Positions 26,905 through 35,012 of a stretch of DNA of 64,000 nt are shown one piece after another. The number at the start of each line of letters is the position of its first letter. Within the stretch, counting starts at the first letter, position 1. This stretch comes from Thalassobius sp965218685 (lineage in GTDB: Bacteria; Pseudomonadota; Alphaproteobacteria; Rhodobacterales; Rhodobacteraceae): positions 2,046,001-2,110,000 of the forward strand of contig NZ_OZ244657.1 in the NCBI RefSeq assembly GCF_965218685.1, read 5' to 3'. The position numbers and the translations under genes were made by a program. Under the pieces are notes generated by a model. It made no database searches. It saw only the letters and a list, made by a program, of their open reading frames with translations, and had not been told where the DNA came from.

Positions 26905-28380
26905 ATGGCCAAGCAGAAAAAAGCCCCCCGCCCCAAGGCAGAGACGCCCAAGGGGTTCCGCGACTATTTCGGCGCTGAAGTGACCGAGCGCGCTCATATG
27001 CTGCAGCAGATCGCCGGGGTCTATCATCATTACGGGTTCGAGGCGCTGGAAAGCAGTGCCGTGGAAACGGTCGAGGCGTTGGGGAAATTCCTGCCCGACG
27101 TGGACCGCCCGAACGAAGGCGTCTTTGCCTGGCAAGAAGCCGATGACGAGAAATGGCTGGCGCTGCGCTATGATCTGACCGCGCCCTTGGCGCGCGTTTA
27201 TGCTCAGCATCGCAATGACCTGCCGACCCCCTATCGCCGCTATGCGATGGGGCCGGTGTGGCGCAACGAAAAGCCCGGACCGGGGCGTTATCGCCAGTTC
27301 TATCAGTGTGATGCGGACACCGTTGGCGCGGCTAGCGTGGCAGCGGATGCCGAGATCTGCTCGATGTTGTCTGATACGCTGGAAACCGTCGGCATTCCGC
27401 GCGGTGACTACATCGTGCGGGTCAACAACCGCAAGGTTCTGAACGGTGTGCTCGAGGCGATGGGCCTGGGCGAGGCCGCCGATCACGACGCCGTTCTGCG
27501 CACCATCGACAAGTTCGACAAGGTGGGCGAGGCCGGCGTGCGCGAACTGCTGACCAAGGGGCGTCTGGATGCCTCGGGGGCGTTTATCGACGGGGTTGGC
27601 CTGTCGGATGATCAGGCCGAGCCCGTGATTGCCTTCCTGACCTCTAAGGCTGCGGATGCAGCCGGGACGCTGGCCAACCTGCGCGCCGCCGTGGGCGGAT
27701 CGCAAATTGGTCAGAAGGGCATCGAAGAGCTGGAGACGATTGCAGAGCTGGTGCAGGCGCAGGGCTATGGCCCCGACCGGATCGACATCGACCCCAGCGT
27801 TGTACGCGGTCTGGGTTACTATACCGGCCCGGTCTACGAGGCCGAGCTGACCTTTGAAATCTTTGACGAAAAGGGCCGCAAACGGCAATTCGGTTCGGTC
27901 TCGGGCGGTGGGCGCTATGACGATCTGGTCAAGCGGTTCACCGGGCAAGAAGTGCCCGCGACGGGTGTGTCCATCGGTGTTGACCGCCTGCTGGCCGCCC
28001 TGCGCGAAAAGGGGCGTGTTCAGTCTCAGGCCACCGGCCCCGTGATCATCACCGTGATGGATCGCGACCGTATGGCGGATTATCAGACCATGGTCGCCGA
28101 GCTGCGCAACGCAGGCATCCGCGCCGAGGTTTATCTGGGAAATCCCAAGAACTTTGGCAACCAGTTGAAATATGCGGACAAGCGCAACAGCCCCATCGCT
28201 GTGATCGAAGGTGGCGATGAAAAGGCCAATGGCGTGGTGCAGATCAAGGACCTGATCCTTGGTGCCAAGATCGCCGAGAACGCGACTCTGGAAGAATGGA
28301 AAGAGCGCCCCAGCCAATACGAGGTGCCGCGCGAACAGTTGATCGCCAAGGTGCGCGAAATTCTGGAAGGGCAGGACTGA
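26905..28380 (+). CDS. hisS: Histidyl-tRNA synthetase
   Basis: A 491-residue class II synthetase charging tRNA-His. It starts MAKQKKAPRPKAETPKGFRD. Motif 2 region YAMGPVWRNEKPGPGRYRQF and the histidine-binding motif GLGYYTGPVYEAEL are both clear, with a C-terminal anticodon-binding domain. The ATG at 26905 sits eight bases after AGGA; an adjacent ATG at 26902 is the alternative. The protein follows the alphaproteobacterial pattern, matched to an unusual tRNA-His that is also in this window (38763-38839). The stop overlaps the hisZ start by one base, forming hisS-hisZ-hisG. Confidence 0.95.
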   Translation: MAKQKKAPRPKAETPKGFRDYFGAEVTERAHMLQQIAGVYHHYGFEALESSAVETVEALGKFLPDVDRPNEGVFAWQEADDEKWLALRYDLTAPLARVYAQHRNDLPTPYRRYAMGPVWRNEKPGPGRYRQFYQCDADTVGAASVAADAEICSMLSDTLETVGIPRGDYIVRVNNRKVLNGVLEAMGLGEAADHDAVLRTIDKFDKVGEAGVRELLTKGRLDASGAFIDGVGLSDDQAEPVIAFLTSKAADAAGTLANLRAAVGGSQIGQKGIEELETIAELVQAQGYGPDRIDIDPSVVRGLGYYTGPVYEAELTFEIFDEKGRKRQFGSVSGGGRYDDLVKRFTGQEVPATGVSIGVDRLLAALREKGRVQSQATGPVIITVMDRDRMADYQTMVAELRNAGIRAEVYLGNPKNFGNQLKYADKRNSPIAVIEGGDEKANGVVQIKDLILGAKIAENATLEEWKERPSQYEVPREQLIAKVREILEGQD

Positions 28381-29462
28381 TGGAACGCGCAGCTATTCGC
28401 GCACGCGCTGACCAGGTGCGCGCCGTGTTCGAGGCCGAAAAGGCTCAGGTCGTGGAAACCTCGATCCTGCAACCGGCGGACACTTTGCTGGATCTCTATG
28501 GCGAGGATATTCGCGCGCGTGCCTATGTGACCTCGGACGCGCTGCGCGGCGAGCAGATGCTGCGCCCCGATTTCACCGTACCCGTGGTGCAGATGCACAT
28601 GAAATACGGGGCTGAACCGGCGCGTTATACCTACGCCGGCGAGGTGTTCCGCCGCCAAGAGGACGACGCCGCGCGCCCCAACGAATATGTTCAGGTCGGA
28701 TACGAGGTGTTTGACCGCGACAACCCCATCGACTCGGATGCCGAAGTTTTCACCGTGATCCGCGCTGCGCTGGGCGATGTGCCGCTGCGGGCCGCGACCG
28801 GTGATATCGGCATCCTGATGGCCGCCGTGGACGGGCTGGATACCTCGGATGCGCGCAAGGCCGCGCTGCGCCGTCATATCTGGCATCCGCGCCGGTTCCG
28901 CGCTTTGATCGACCGCTATGCCGGACGTACCCCGGTGCCGCCAGCCCGCAAGGCGCTGCTAAAGGCCGCTGATCCATTCGCTGGCAACGCACCCCAGATC
29001 GGGTTGCGGACCCGTTCCGAGGTCGCCGCGCGGATCGAAACTCTGCGCGCCGATGCCGCCACACCACCACTGTCCGAACGCGAGGTTTCGCTGCTGGATG
29101 CCATCTTGTCCGTCCGCGAAAGCCTGCCCAACGCGCTGGAGCATCTGCGCGACATCGCTGTGGATATGCCCGCGATCGAGCCCGCGGTTGAGCGTCTGTC
29201 CAAGCGGATGAAGGCCCTGGCCAAGCGCGGCGTCGATGTGGACAGTTTGGATTTCGAGGCCAGCTATGGTCGGACATCGCTGGAATATTACGACGGGTTC
29301 GTTTTTGGCTTCTATCAGTCATCGCGCCCCGATTTGCCCCCGGTTGCCGCAGGCGGGCGCTATGATGCGCTGACCCGAGTGCTGGGGCAGGGCGCAGAAA
29401 TCCCCGCCGTGGGCGGTGTCATCCGCCCCGACCGACTGATCGACGTGGAGACAGGCAAATGA
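28380..29462 (+). CDS. hisZ: ATP phosphoribosyltransferase regulatory subunit HisZ
   Basis: A 360-residue HisRS paralogue without synthetase activity, needed to activate and feedback-regulate the short-form HisG. The class II core is visible (LQPADTLLDLYGEDIRARAY, QMLRPDFTVPVVQMHMKYG, FRRQEDDAARPNEYVQVGYE) and the C-terminal AGGRYDALTRVLG echoes the HisRS core. No anticodon-binding domain follows. The start overlaps the hisS stop (TGATG), and its own stop overlaps hisG by four bases, indicating a coupled operon making a HisZ-HisG complex. Confidence 0.93.
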   Translation: MERAAIRARADQVRAVFEAEKAQVVETSILQPADTLLDLYGEDIRARAYVTSDALRGEQMLRPDFTVPVVQMHMKYGAEPARYTYAGEVFRRQEDDAARPNEYVQVGYEVFDRDNPIDSDAEVFTVIRAALGDVPLRAATGDIGILMAAVDGLDTSDARKAALRRHIWHPRRFRALIDRYAGRTPVPPARKALLKAADPFAGNAPQIGLRTRSEVAARIETLRADAATPPLSEREVSLLDAILSVRESLPNALEHLRDIAVDMPAIEPAVERLSKRMKALAKRGVDVDSLDFEASYGRTSLEYYDGFVFGFYQSSRPDLPPVAAGGRYDALTRVLGQGAEIPAVGGVIRPDRLIDVETGK

Positions 29463-30154
29463 GCGTGAAGTTGGGTGTGCCCTCCAAGGGGCGTCTGATG
29501 GAGAAAACCTTCGAATGGTTCGGTGAACGCGGCATTACCTTGTCGCGCACCGGCTCGGATCGCGAATATGCGGGGGCTGTTGAAGGTGTGGACGGGGTCG
29601 AACTGGTGCTGCTGTCGGCGGGCGAGATCCCTCGCGAACTGGCCGCAGGGCGCATCCATCTGGGCGTGACCGGCACCGATCTGGTGCGCGAAAAACTGGG
29701 CCAGTGGGACCAGCAGGTCGAAGAAATGGCCGAGCTTGGCTTTGGCCACGCTGACCTGATCATCGCGGTCCCCAACTGCTGGGTGGACGTGGACGTGCTG
29801 GACGATCTGGACGCTGCGGCGGCCAGTTTTCGCGCCAACCACGGCTTTCGTCTGCGCATTGCCACCAAGTACCACCGCCTGATCCGCGAGTTCCTGTACG
29901 ACAATGGCGTGGCCGATTATCAGCTGGTGGACAGCCAGGGGGCGACCGAAGGCACGGTGAAGAACGAAACCGCCGAGGCCGTGGCCGATATCACCTCGAC
30001 CGGGGACACGCTGCGCGCCAACCACCTGAAAATCCTTTCGGACGGGCTGGTGCTGAAAAGCCAGGCAACGCTGTTCCGTTCGCGCAAGGCGCCGGTGGCA
30101 GATGCCGAACGGGCTACGATGAAGGAACTGGTCAAGCTTTTGCGGATCGACTGA
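29459..30154 (+). CDS. hisG: ATP phosphoribosyltransferase, short form HisG
   Basis: A 231-residue enzyme for the first step of histidine synthesis, joining ATP and PRPP. It begins LGVPSKGRLMEKTFEWF and has LGVTGTDLVRE and the PRPP-binding-type stretch DSQGATEGTVKNET. The length shows the short form, lacking the C-terminal regulatory domain, so it depends on HisZ encoded just upstream with a four-base overlap. It converges with the DUF1489 gene. No attenuator-like leader is visible in this run. Confidence 0.95.
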   Translation: MSVKLGVPSKGRLMEKTFEWFGERGITLSRTGSDREYAGAVEGVDGVELVLLSAGEIPRELAAGRIHLGVTGTDLVREKLGQWDQQVEEMAELGFGHADLIIAVPNCWVDVDVLDDLDAAAASFRANHGFRLRIATKYHRLIREFLYDNGVADYQLVDSQGATEGTVKNETAEAVADITSTGDTLRANHLKILSDGLVLKSQATLFRSRKAPVADAERATMKELVKLLRID

Positions 30155-30170
30155 CCGGATCAGCCCCGGC

Positions 30171-30590
30171 TTAAAGCACGCCGATCTCGGACAAGGCGGC
30201 CGACAGCTCGGGCGGCAGCGCATCCTCGGCTTTGCGGCCGGGGGGCAGGTCCGGAGGGCTGTCTTCGGGCTTGAGATAGCGCCAGCCCTGAAAGGGGCGG
30301 CGTTGCGCCTGGGCGGTGCGATGCAGTTGCGGTTCCAGCACGATGGCGCAGCGGCGGATCCCGTCTGAACCGATCACCTCGTCCATGCGCAAGACGCGCT
30401 GACGGCACTGGATTATGCCCTTGATCACCCAATAGATCGACCCGCCGTTCAGAATCTCGGACTCGCGCTTGGGCCACATGCGTGTGACGTGTCGCGGCAA
30501 CCCGTCCGGCCCCTGAGCCTGCGGCAACTGCTGCCAGGCGGTCAGGGTTTCCACGCTTTCCGTGCCAACGCTGAGTTTGATGAGATTCAT
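30171..30590 (-). CDS. DUF1489-family protein
   Basis: A 139-residue cytosolic protein common in alphaproteobacteria. It starts MNLIKLSVGTESVETLTAWQ. The core has HVTRMWPKRESEILNGGSIYWVIKG and ends with RPFQGWRYLKPEDSPPDLP, which I recognise as DUF1489 landmarks. No catalytic motif or known function. It is convergent with hisG and divergent from nrdJ. One of the NrdR-like boxes lies only seven bases from its start codon, so it could be co-repressed with nrdJ. Confidence 0.82.
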   Translation of the reverse strand: MNLIKLSVGTESVETLTAWQQLPQAQGPDGLPRHVTRMWPKRESEILNGGSIYWVIKGIIQCRQRVLRMDEVIGSDGIRRCAIVLEPQLHRTAQAQRRPFQGWRYLKPEDSPPDLPPGRKAEDALPPELSAALSEIGVL

Positions 30591-30596
30591 GACAAA

Positions 30597-30612
30597 GCTC
30601 TATAGATGGTGT
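30597..30612. promoter_or_regulatory. NrdR-like box 1 (degenerate)
   Basis: The 16-mer GCTCTATAGATGGTGT matches about 12 of 16 positions of the NrdR consensus ACACWATATMTWGTGT. Its start lies 32 bases from the start of box 2, about three helical turns, which is the usual spacing of paired NrdR boxes. It is weak alone and persuasive only with its partner. Confidence 0.55.
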
Positions 30613-30628
30613 ATGGTTTCATCGTCAA

Positions 30629-30644
30629 ACACAAAATGCAGTGT
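30629..30644. promoter_or_regulatory. NrdR-like box 2
   Basis: The 16-mer ACACAAAATGCAGTGT has both conserved outer arms ACAC and GTGT intact and matches about 13 of 16 consensus positions. It lies 137 bases upstream of nrdJ, next to a candidate -35 (TTGTCG). NrdR is the ATP-cone repressor of ribonucleotide reductase genes. Confidence 0.65.
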
Positions 30645-30781
30645 TGTCGATAAGTTTTCATTTCGTCAGATTTAGCGTTGACCGGGCTCGGATCAAGGCC
30701 TAGACGAGACCCCCTCGGAAGGATGTATCTGCCGCGCCTTTCGGATGATAATATAAGAACACGGACAAACAGGAACCTGCC

Positions 30782-33046
30782 ATGACACGATTTGCCGCCC
30801 CGATTTCCGAACAGATCTGGGACATGAAGTACCGACTGAAAGAGGCTGACGGCACCGCCGTTGATCGTACGGTCGAGGATACTTGGAGGCGAATCGCGCG
30901 CTCTTTGGCAGAGGTCGAAAAAGACCCAAAAACCTGGGAAGAGAAGTTCTATGCCGCGCTGGAGGATTTCAAGTATCTGCCCGCAGGCCGCATCACCGCA
31001 GGCGCCGGCACCGGCCGCAAGGTGACCCTGTTCAACTGCTTCGTCATGGGCACCATCCCCGACAGCATGGGCGGCATTTTCGACATGCTGAAAGAGGCCG
31101 CGCTGACCATGCAGCAAGGCGGCGGCATCGGCTATGACTTCAGCACGATCCGGCCCAAGGGCGCGCCGGTGGCGGGCGTGGCCGCCGATGCCTCGGGGCC
31201 GCTGTCCTTCATGGACGTGTGGGACGCGATGTGCCGCACCATCATGTCCGCAGGCAGCCGTCGCGGCGCGATGATGGCCACCATGCGCTGTGACCACCCC
31301 GATATCGAAAACTTCATCACCGCCAAGTCCGACAGCGCCCGTCTGCGCATGTTCAACCTGTCGGTTCTGGTCACGGATGACTTCATGGAGGCCGTCAAGG
31401 CTGATGGCCCGTGGGAGCTGAAATACGGCGAAAAGGTCTATCACACGCTGCAAGCGCGGGACCTTTGGAACAAGATCATGAAGTCCACCTATGACTTCGC
31501 CGAACCCGGTGTGATCTTCATCGATCGGATCAACAAGGCCAACAACCTGAACTATGTCGAGCAGATCGCGGCGACCAACCCTTGCGGCGAGCAGCCTCTG
31601 CCGCCCTATGGCGCCTGTCTGCTGGGCTCGATCAACTTGGCCCGCCTGGTCAAGGACCCCTTCGGCCCCGGCGCGGGTCTGGATGTGGCAGCCCTTGGTG
31701 ATCTGGTCGCCACTGCGATCCGCATGATGGATAACGTGGTCGATGCCTCGAACTTTCCGCTGGAGCAGCAGGCCCAAGAAGCCCAGGCCAAGCGCCGCAT
31801 CGGTCTGGGCGTGACCGGGCTGGCGGATGCGCTGCTGATGGTCGGGCTGGAGTACGGCACCGATGAGGCTGCCGCCATGGCTGAGACCTGGCTGAAACAG
31901 ATTGCGCGTGCGTCGTATCTGGCTTCGGTCGATCTGGCCAAGGAAAAGGGTGCCTTCCCGCTGTTTGATGCCGACAAATATCTGGCCTCGGGCAACATGA
32001 TGCAGATGGACGATGACGTGCGGGACGCAATCCGCGAGCACGGTATCCGCAATGCGTTGCTAACTTCGATTGCGCCCACCGGCACGATCAGCCTGTATGC
32101 GGGCAATGTCAGCTCGGGGATCGAGCCGGTCTTTGCCTATGCCTATACCCGCAAGGTTCTGCAAAAAGACGGCAGCCGCACCGAAGAAGAAGTCGTGGAT
32201 TACGCCGTGCAGATGTGGCGAGATAAATTCGGCGACGCCCCGCTGCCCGACTATTTCGTGAACGCTCAGACGCTGGCGCCTTTGGCCCACGTGAAAATGC
32301 AGGCCGCCGCGCAGAAATGGGTGGATTCGTCGATTTCGAAAACCATCAACTGCCCAGAAGACATCAGCTTTGACGCGTTCAAAGAGGTGTATATGGAGGC
32401 CTACGAGACCGGCTGTAAGGGCTGCACCACGTATCGCCCGAATGACGTGACAGGCTCGGTCCTGTCTGTCGCCGAAGACAGCGACAAGGCCCCCGAGGTC
32501 GATACCGGCGCCGATGTGATCTATATGGCCGAACCGCTGGATCGTCCGCAGGCGCTGGACGGCCATACCTACAAACTGAAATGGCCCGATTCCGAGCACG
32601 CTATCTATCTGACGATCAACGACATTCTGATCAACGGCCACCGCCGTCCGTTCGAGGTGTTCATCAACTCCAAGAACATGGAGCACTATGCCTGGACGCT
32701 GGCGCTGACCCGTATGATCTCGGCCGTGTTCCGGCGGGGTGGGGATGTGTCATTTGTGGTGGAAGAACTGAAAGCCGTGTTCGACCCGCGTGGCGGTGCC
32801 TGGATGCAGGGTAAATACATTCCCTCGATCCTGGCGGCGATCGGTGGCGTGATCGAACAACACCTGATCCGCATCGGTTTCATTGAAGGCGAAGGCATGG
32901 GCCTGAAGGCCGATCCGCAAGCGCAGGTGGTCAACCTGGACGACGCACCCAAGGGAAAGGCTTGCCCCAGCTGCGGCCAGTTCGACATGCGCATGGTCGA
33001 GGGCTGCATGACCTGCGGCAGCTGCGGTCATTCCAAGTGCGGTTGA
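30782..33046 (+). CDS. nrdJ: Adenosylcobalamin-dependent (class II) ribonucleotide reductase
   Basis: A 754-residue enzyme reducing ribonucleotides to deoxyribonucleotides with B12 as radical source, so it works with or without oxygen. NCFVMG (C86) and NPCGEQPLPPYGACLLGSINL match the active-site Cys and substrate-binding loop. APTGTISLYAGNVSSGIEP follows. The C-terminus has a cysteine cluster (CPSCGQ, CMTCGSCGHSKCG), as in alphaproteobacterial NrdJ, likely zinc-binding or redox-relay. No ATP-cone is evident at the N-terminus. Two NrdR-like boxes upstream suggest repression when dNTP supply is high. No cobalamin riboswitch is seen. Confidence 0.95.
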   Translation: MTRFAAPISEQIWDMKYRLKEADGTAVDRTVEDTWRRIARSLAEVEKDPKTWEEKFYAALEDFKYLPAGRITAGAGTGRKVTLFNCFVMGTIPDSMGGIFDMLKEAALTMQQGGGIGYDFSTIRPKGAPVAGVAADASGPLSFMDVWDAMCRTIMSAGSRRGAMMATMRCDHPDIENFITAKSDSARLRMFNLSVLVTDDFMEAVKADGPWELKYGEKVYHTLQARDLWNKIMKSTYDFAEPGVIFIDRINKANNLNYVEQIAATNPCGEQPLPPYGACLLGSINLARLVKDPFGPGAGLDVAALGDLVATAIRMMDNVVDASNFPLEQQAQEAQAKRRIGLGVTGLADALLMVGLEYGTDEAAAMAETWLKQIARASYLASVDLAKEKGAFPLFDADKYLASGNMMQMDDDVRDAIREHGIRNALLTSIAPTGTISLYAGNVSSGIEPVFAYAYTRKVLQKDGSRTEEEVVDYAVQMWRDKFGDAPLPDYFVNAQTLAPLAHVKMQAAAQKWVDSSISKTINCPEDISFDAFKEVYMEAYETGCKGCTTYRPNDVTGSVLSVAEDSDKAPEVDTGADVIYMAEPLDRPQALDGHTYKLKWPDSEHAIYLTINDILINGHRRPFEVFINSKNMEHYAWTLALTRMISAVFRRGGDVSFVVEELKAVFDPRGGAWMQGKYIPSILAAIGGVIEQHLIRIGFIEGEGMGLKADPQAQVVNLDDAPKGKACPSCGQFDMRMVEGCMTCGSCGHSKCG

Positions 33047-33050
33047 CCTG

Positions 33051-33079
33051 AAGGAGCGCGCTGGCGCGCGCGCCTTATT
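33051..33079 (+). terminator. GC-rich hairpin after nrdJ
   Basis: AAGG and GCGCGC arms pair with GCGCGC and CCTT around a small loop, followed by ATTT. It begins five bases after the nrdJ stop and is a likely terminator with a short T-run. Register slippage in the GC repeat allows several pairings. Confidence 0.55.
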
Positions 33080-33138
33080 TCTCGTCAGCGCCTGCCCGGC
33101 GCTTCCTCGGGCTGGGCGCTGACTGAGAGATTTGTGTG

Positions 33139-33166
33139 AACGGGGGGCTGTATGGCGCCCCGTTTT
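33139..33166 (+). terminator. Second terminator-like hairpin before the hydrolase gene
   Basis: ACGGGG...GC pairs with GC...CCCCGT around a short loop, followed by TTTTG. It stands 90 bases past nrdJ and should block residual read-through into the next gene. Between the two hairpins, TCAGCGCC (33085-33092) also pairs perfectly with GGCGCTGA (33115-33122). Confidence 0.65.
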
Positions 33167-33244
33167 GCGTTGGAACATATTCACGAATTGTATTGCGTTT
33201 AGACTTTCCCTCGGTATTGTTTCGAATAGATGAGGGAGGCGCAC

Positions 33245-34210
33245 ATGACCATTTTCAAACCCAGCCGCAGAGAGATTCTGAAACTGGCCGCAATGGCGCC
33301 GGCCTTTGCCTTGCCTGGCGCCGCGCGAGCGCAATTGAGCCCGCCAACCGGCGAGAATCCGGCGCATTTCCGTTTTACCTTGGGCGAGGCGAAGCTGACG
33401 ATCCTGTCGGACGGATATTTTTCGCTGCCCACCAGTGGGCTGGGCGTGAACGCGGAACCTGCGCTGGTGCAAGCGTTCCTTGAGCAGCATTTTCTGTCGC
33501 CGGACGAGGCCTATTCGCATACCAACCACCTGTTGATCGAAAAGGGCGACGCGGTGGTGCTGGTCGATGTCGGCTCGGGCAACCGGTTCTTTGACACTGT
33601 GGGCCGGCTGATGGAGAATCTGGAGGCAGCGGGGGTGGACCCGGCCTCGATTACCCATGTGGTCATCACGCATGCGCACCCTGACCATATCTGGGGCATT
33701 CGCGATGATTTCGACGAGGCGATTTTCCCTGACGCGGAATATTTCATGGGCCGTGTCGAACATGACCACTGGATGCAGGATGACCTGATCAACATTGTGG
33801 ATCCTACCGACCAGCAATTCGTGCTTGGGGCCGTCAATTCGATCAATTGTGACGGGGTTGAATGGAACCTGCTGGAGGACGGCGACGAGGTTGTTCCCGG
33901 TGTGCGCGTCATGGCAACGCCCGGTCACACCCTTGGCCATCTGAGTGTGGTGCTGGCGGATGGTGGCAAGCAGTTGATTGCCCTGGGCGACAGCATGTCC
34001 CATGCCTATTTGAGTTTTCAGCACCCCGGCTGGTTTAACGACATCGATGCAGACGGAGAGCTGACCGTGGCCACGCGCCGGCGCTTGCTGGACATGTGCG
34101 CCGCCGACCGGATCGCCGTGGTGGGCTACCACTTCCCGTTCCCCGGTGTCGGCCACGTGGCCCGTGACGGGGATGCCTATCACTTTGTCCCAGCACTCTG
34201 GCAGTTTTGA
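33245..34210 (+). CDS. Tat-exported metallo-beta-lactamase-fold hydrolase
   Basis: A 321-residue protein. SRREILKLAAMAPAFALPGA at residues 7-26 is a twin-arginine-type signal peptide, predicting export of a folded metalloprotein. The metal motif HAHPDH (H143, H145, D147, H148) and later TPGHTLGH and GYHFPFPG supply the remaining ligands of a binuclear zinc MBL fold. Relatives include lactonases and other hydrolases; the substrate cannot be assigned. An in-frame ATG at 33230 exists, but GGAGG at 33235-33239 favours 33245. It is a single gene flanked by terminator hairpins. Confidence 0.85.
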   Translation: MTIFKPSRREILKLAAMAPAFALPGAARAQLSPPTGENPAHFRFTLGEAKLTILSDGYFSLPTSGLGVNAEPALVQAFLEQHFLSPDEAYSHTNHLLIEKGDAVVLVDVGSGNRFFDTVGRLMENLEAAGVDPASITHVVITHAHPDHIWGIRDDFDEAIFPDAEYFMGRVEHDHWMQDDLINIVDPTDQQFVLGAVNSINCDGVEWNLLEDGDEVVPGVRVMATPGHTLGHLSVVLADGGKQLIALGDSMSHAYLSFQHPGWFNDIDADGELTVATRRRLLDMCAADRIAVVGYHFPFPGVGHVARDGDAYHFVPALWQF

Positions 34211-34291
34211 TCGAGAATACTCTTTTTGAGATATTGATGTGCCGCCAATTCATCACTAGATAGTTTTACGTCTGATGAATTGCGAGGGTAA

Positions 34292-34915
34292 ATGGTGGGA
34301 GACGACAAAGAGGCACGTGTCGCGCTGCTGATCGACGGTGAGAATATCAGCTCGGGCTTCGCGGGCAAACTGATCGTCGAGGCCGGGGGGCATGGTACCC
34401 TGGCGATCAAGCGAGCTTATGGCAATGCGCGGCGTATCCCGGGCTGGGATGCGGCCCCAGGCGTCCGGCTAATCCATTCAGGAGACGGAAAAAACGCCGC
34501 CGATCTACTGTTGACCGTAGATGCCATGCAGATGTTCCACGAAGGCAAGGCCACGGTTTTTGTGATCTCCAGCTCGGACGGGGATTTCTCGCACCTAGCG
34601 ACACGTCTGCGCGAGCAGGGTGCCATGGTGATCGGCGCTGGCGAAGGCAAGGCGCCCGAGGGGTTCCGCAGGTCTTGCTGCAAATGGGTGATGATCGAGG
34701 GCAAGCCCGCAGATGTGGATGCCGCAATCACAAAGGTCTTTAAAGCGCATCCCAAGGGGCTGGCGATTTCCCAGGTGAACCCGGAAATCCGCAAGCGACA
34801 CGCGATCACTCTTGCGGATGTATCTGAAAAATCCTGGCGGGCCTATTTCGAGGCCAGACCGCAGGCCTACAAAGTCACGGGTAAGGGCCAACAAACCCGG
34901 ATTTCCCTGATCTGA
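34292..34915 (+). CDS. NYN-domain (PIN-like) RNase candidate with LOTUS-like C-terminus
   Basis: A 207-residue cytosolic protein. The N-terminal NYN domain has ALLIDGENI, DGKNAADLLLTVDAM and ISSSDGDFSHLATRLRE, giving the acidic residues of a PIN-like metal-dependent nuclease site. Residues about 135-205 (AITKVFKAHPKGLAISQVNP and PQAYKVTGKGQQTRI) resemble an OST-HTH/LOTUS RNA-binding domain. Relatives of the LabA/DUF88 type act on RNA or in regulation. It sits between the MBL hydrolase and ribB, with 97 bases before ribB. Target RNA unknown. Confidence 0.82.
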   Translation: MVGDDKEARVALLIDGENISSGFAGKLIVEAGGHGTLAIKRAYGNARRIPGWDAAPGVRLIHSGDGKNAADLLLTVDAMQMFHEGKATVFVISSSDGDFSHLATRLREQGAMVIGAGEGKAPEGFRRSCCKWVMIEGKPADVDAAITKVFKAHPKGLAISQVNPEIRKRHAITLADVSEKSWRAYFEARPQAYKVTGKGQQTRISLI

Positions 34916-35012
34916 TCGCTGTCGCACACTGCCTGTGAGACGCCGCGTTGGCTCTGGCCTTCGTGGCTTGGCTGCGGTATTCGGCAGGGGAAACACCGAA
35001 TTGGGGGTCCCG

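Noticed and set aside
30645..30781. Cobalamin riboswitch before the B12-dependent reductase nrdJ.
   Set aside because: No B12-box-like core or large leader fold; the gap is short and is better explained by NrdR-like boxes and a promoter.
34916..35012. FMN riboswitch before ribB.
   Set aside because: Only 97 bases separate the genes, too little for the aptamer, and none of its conserved blocks is seen.
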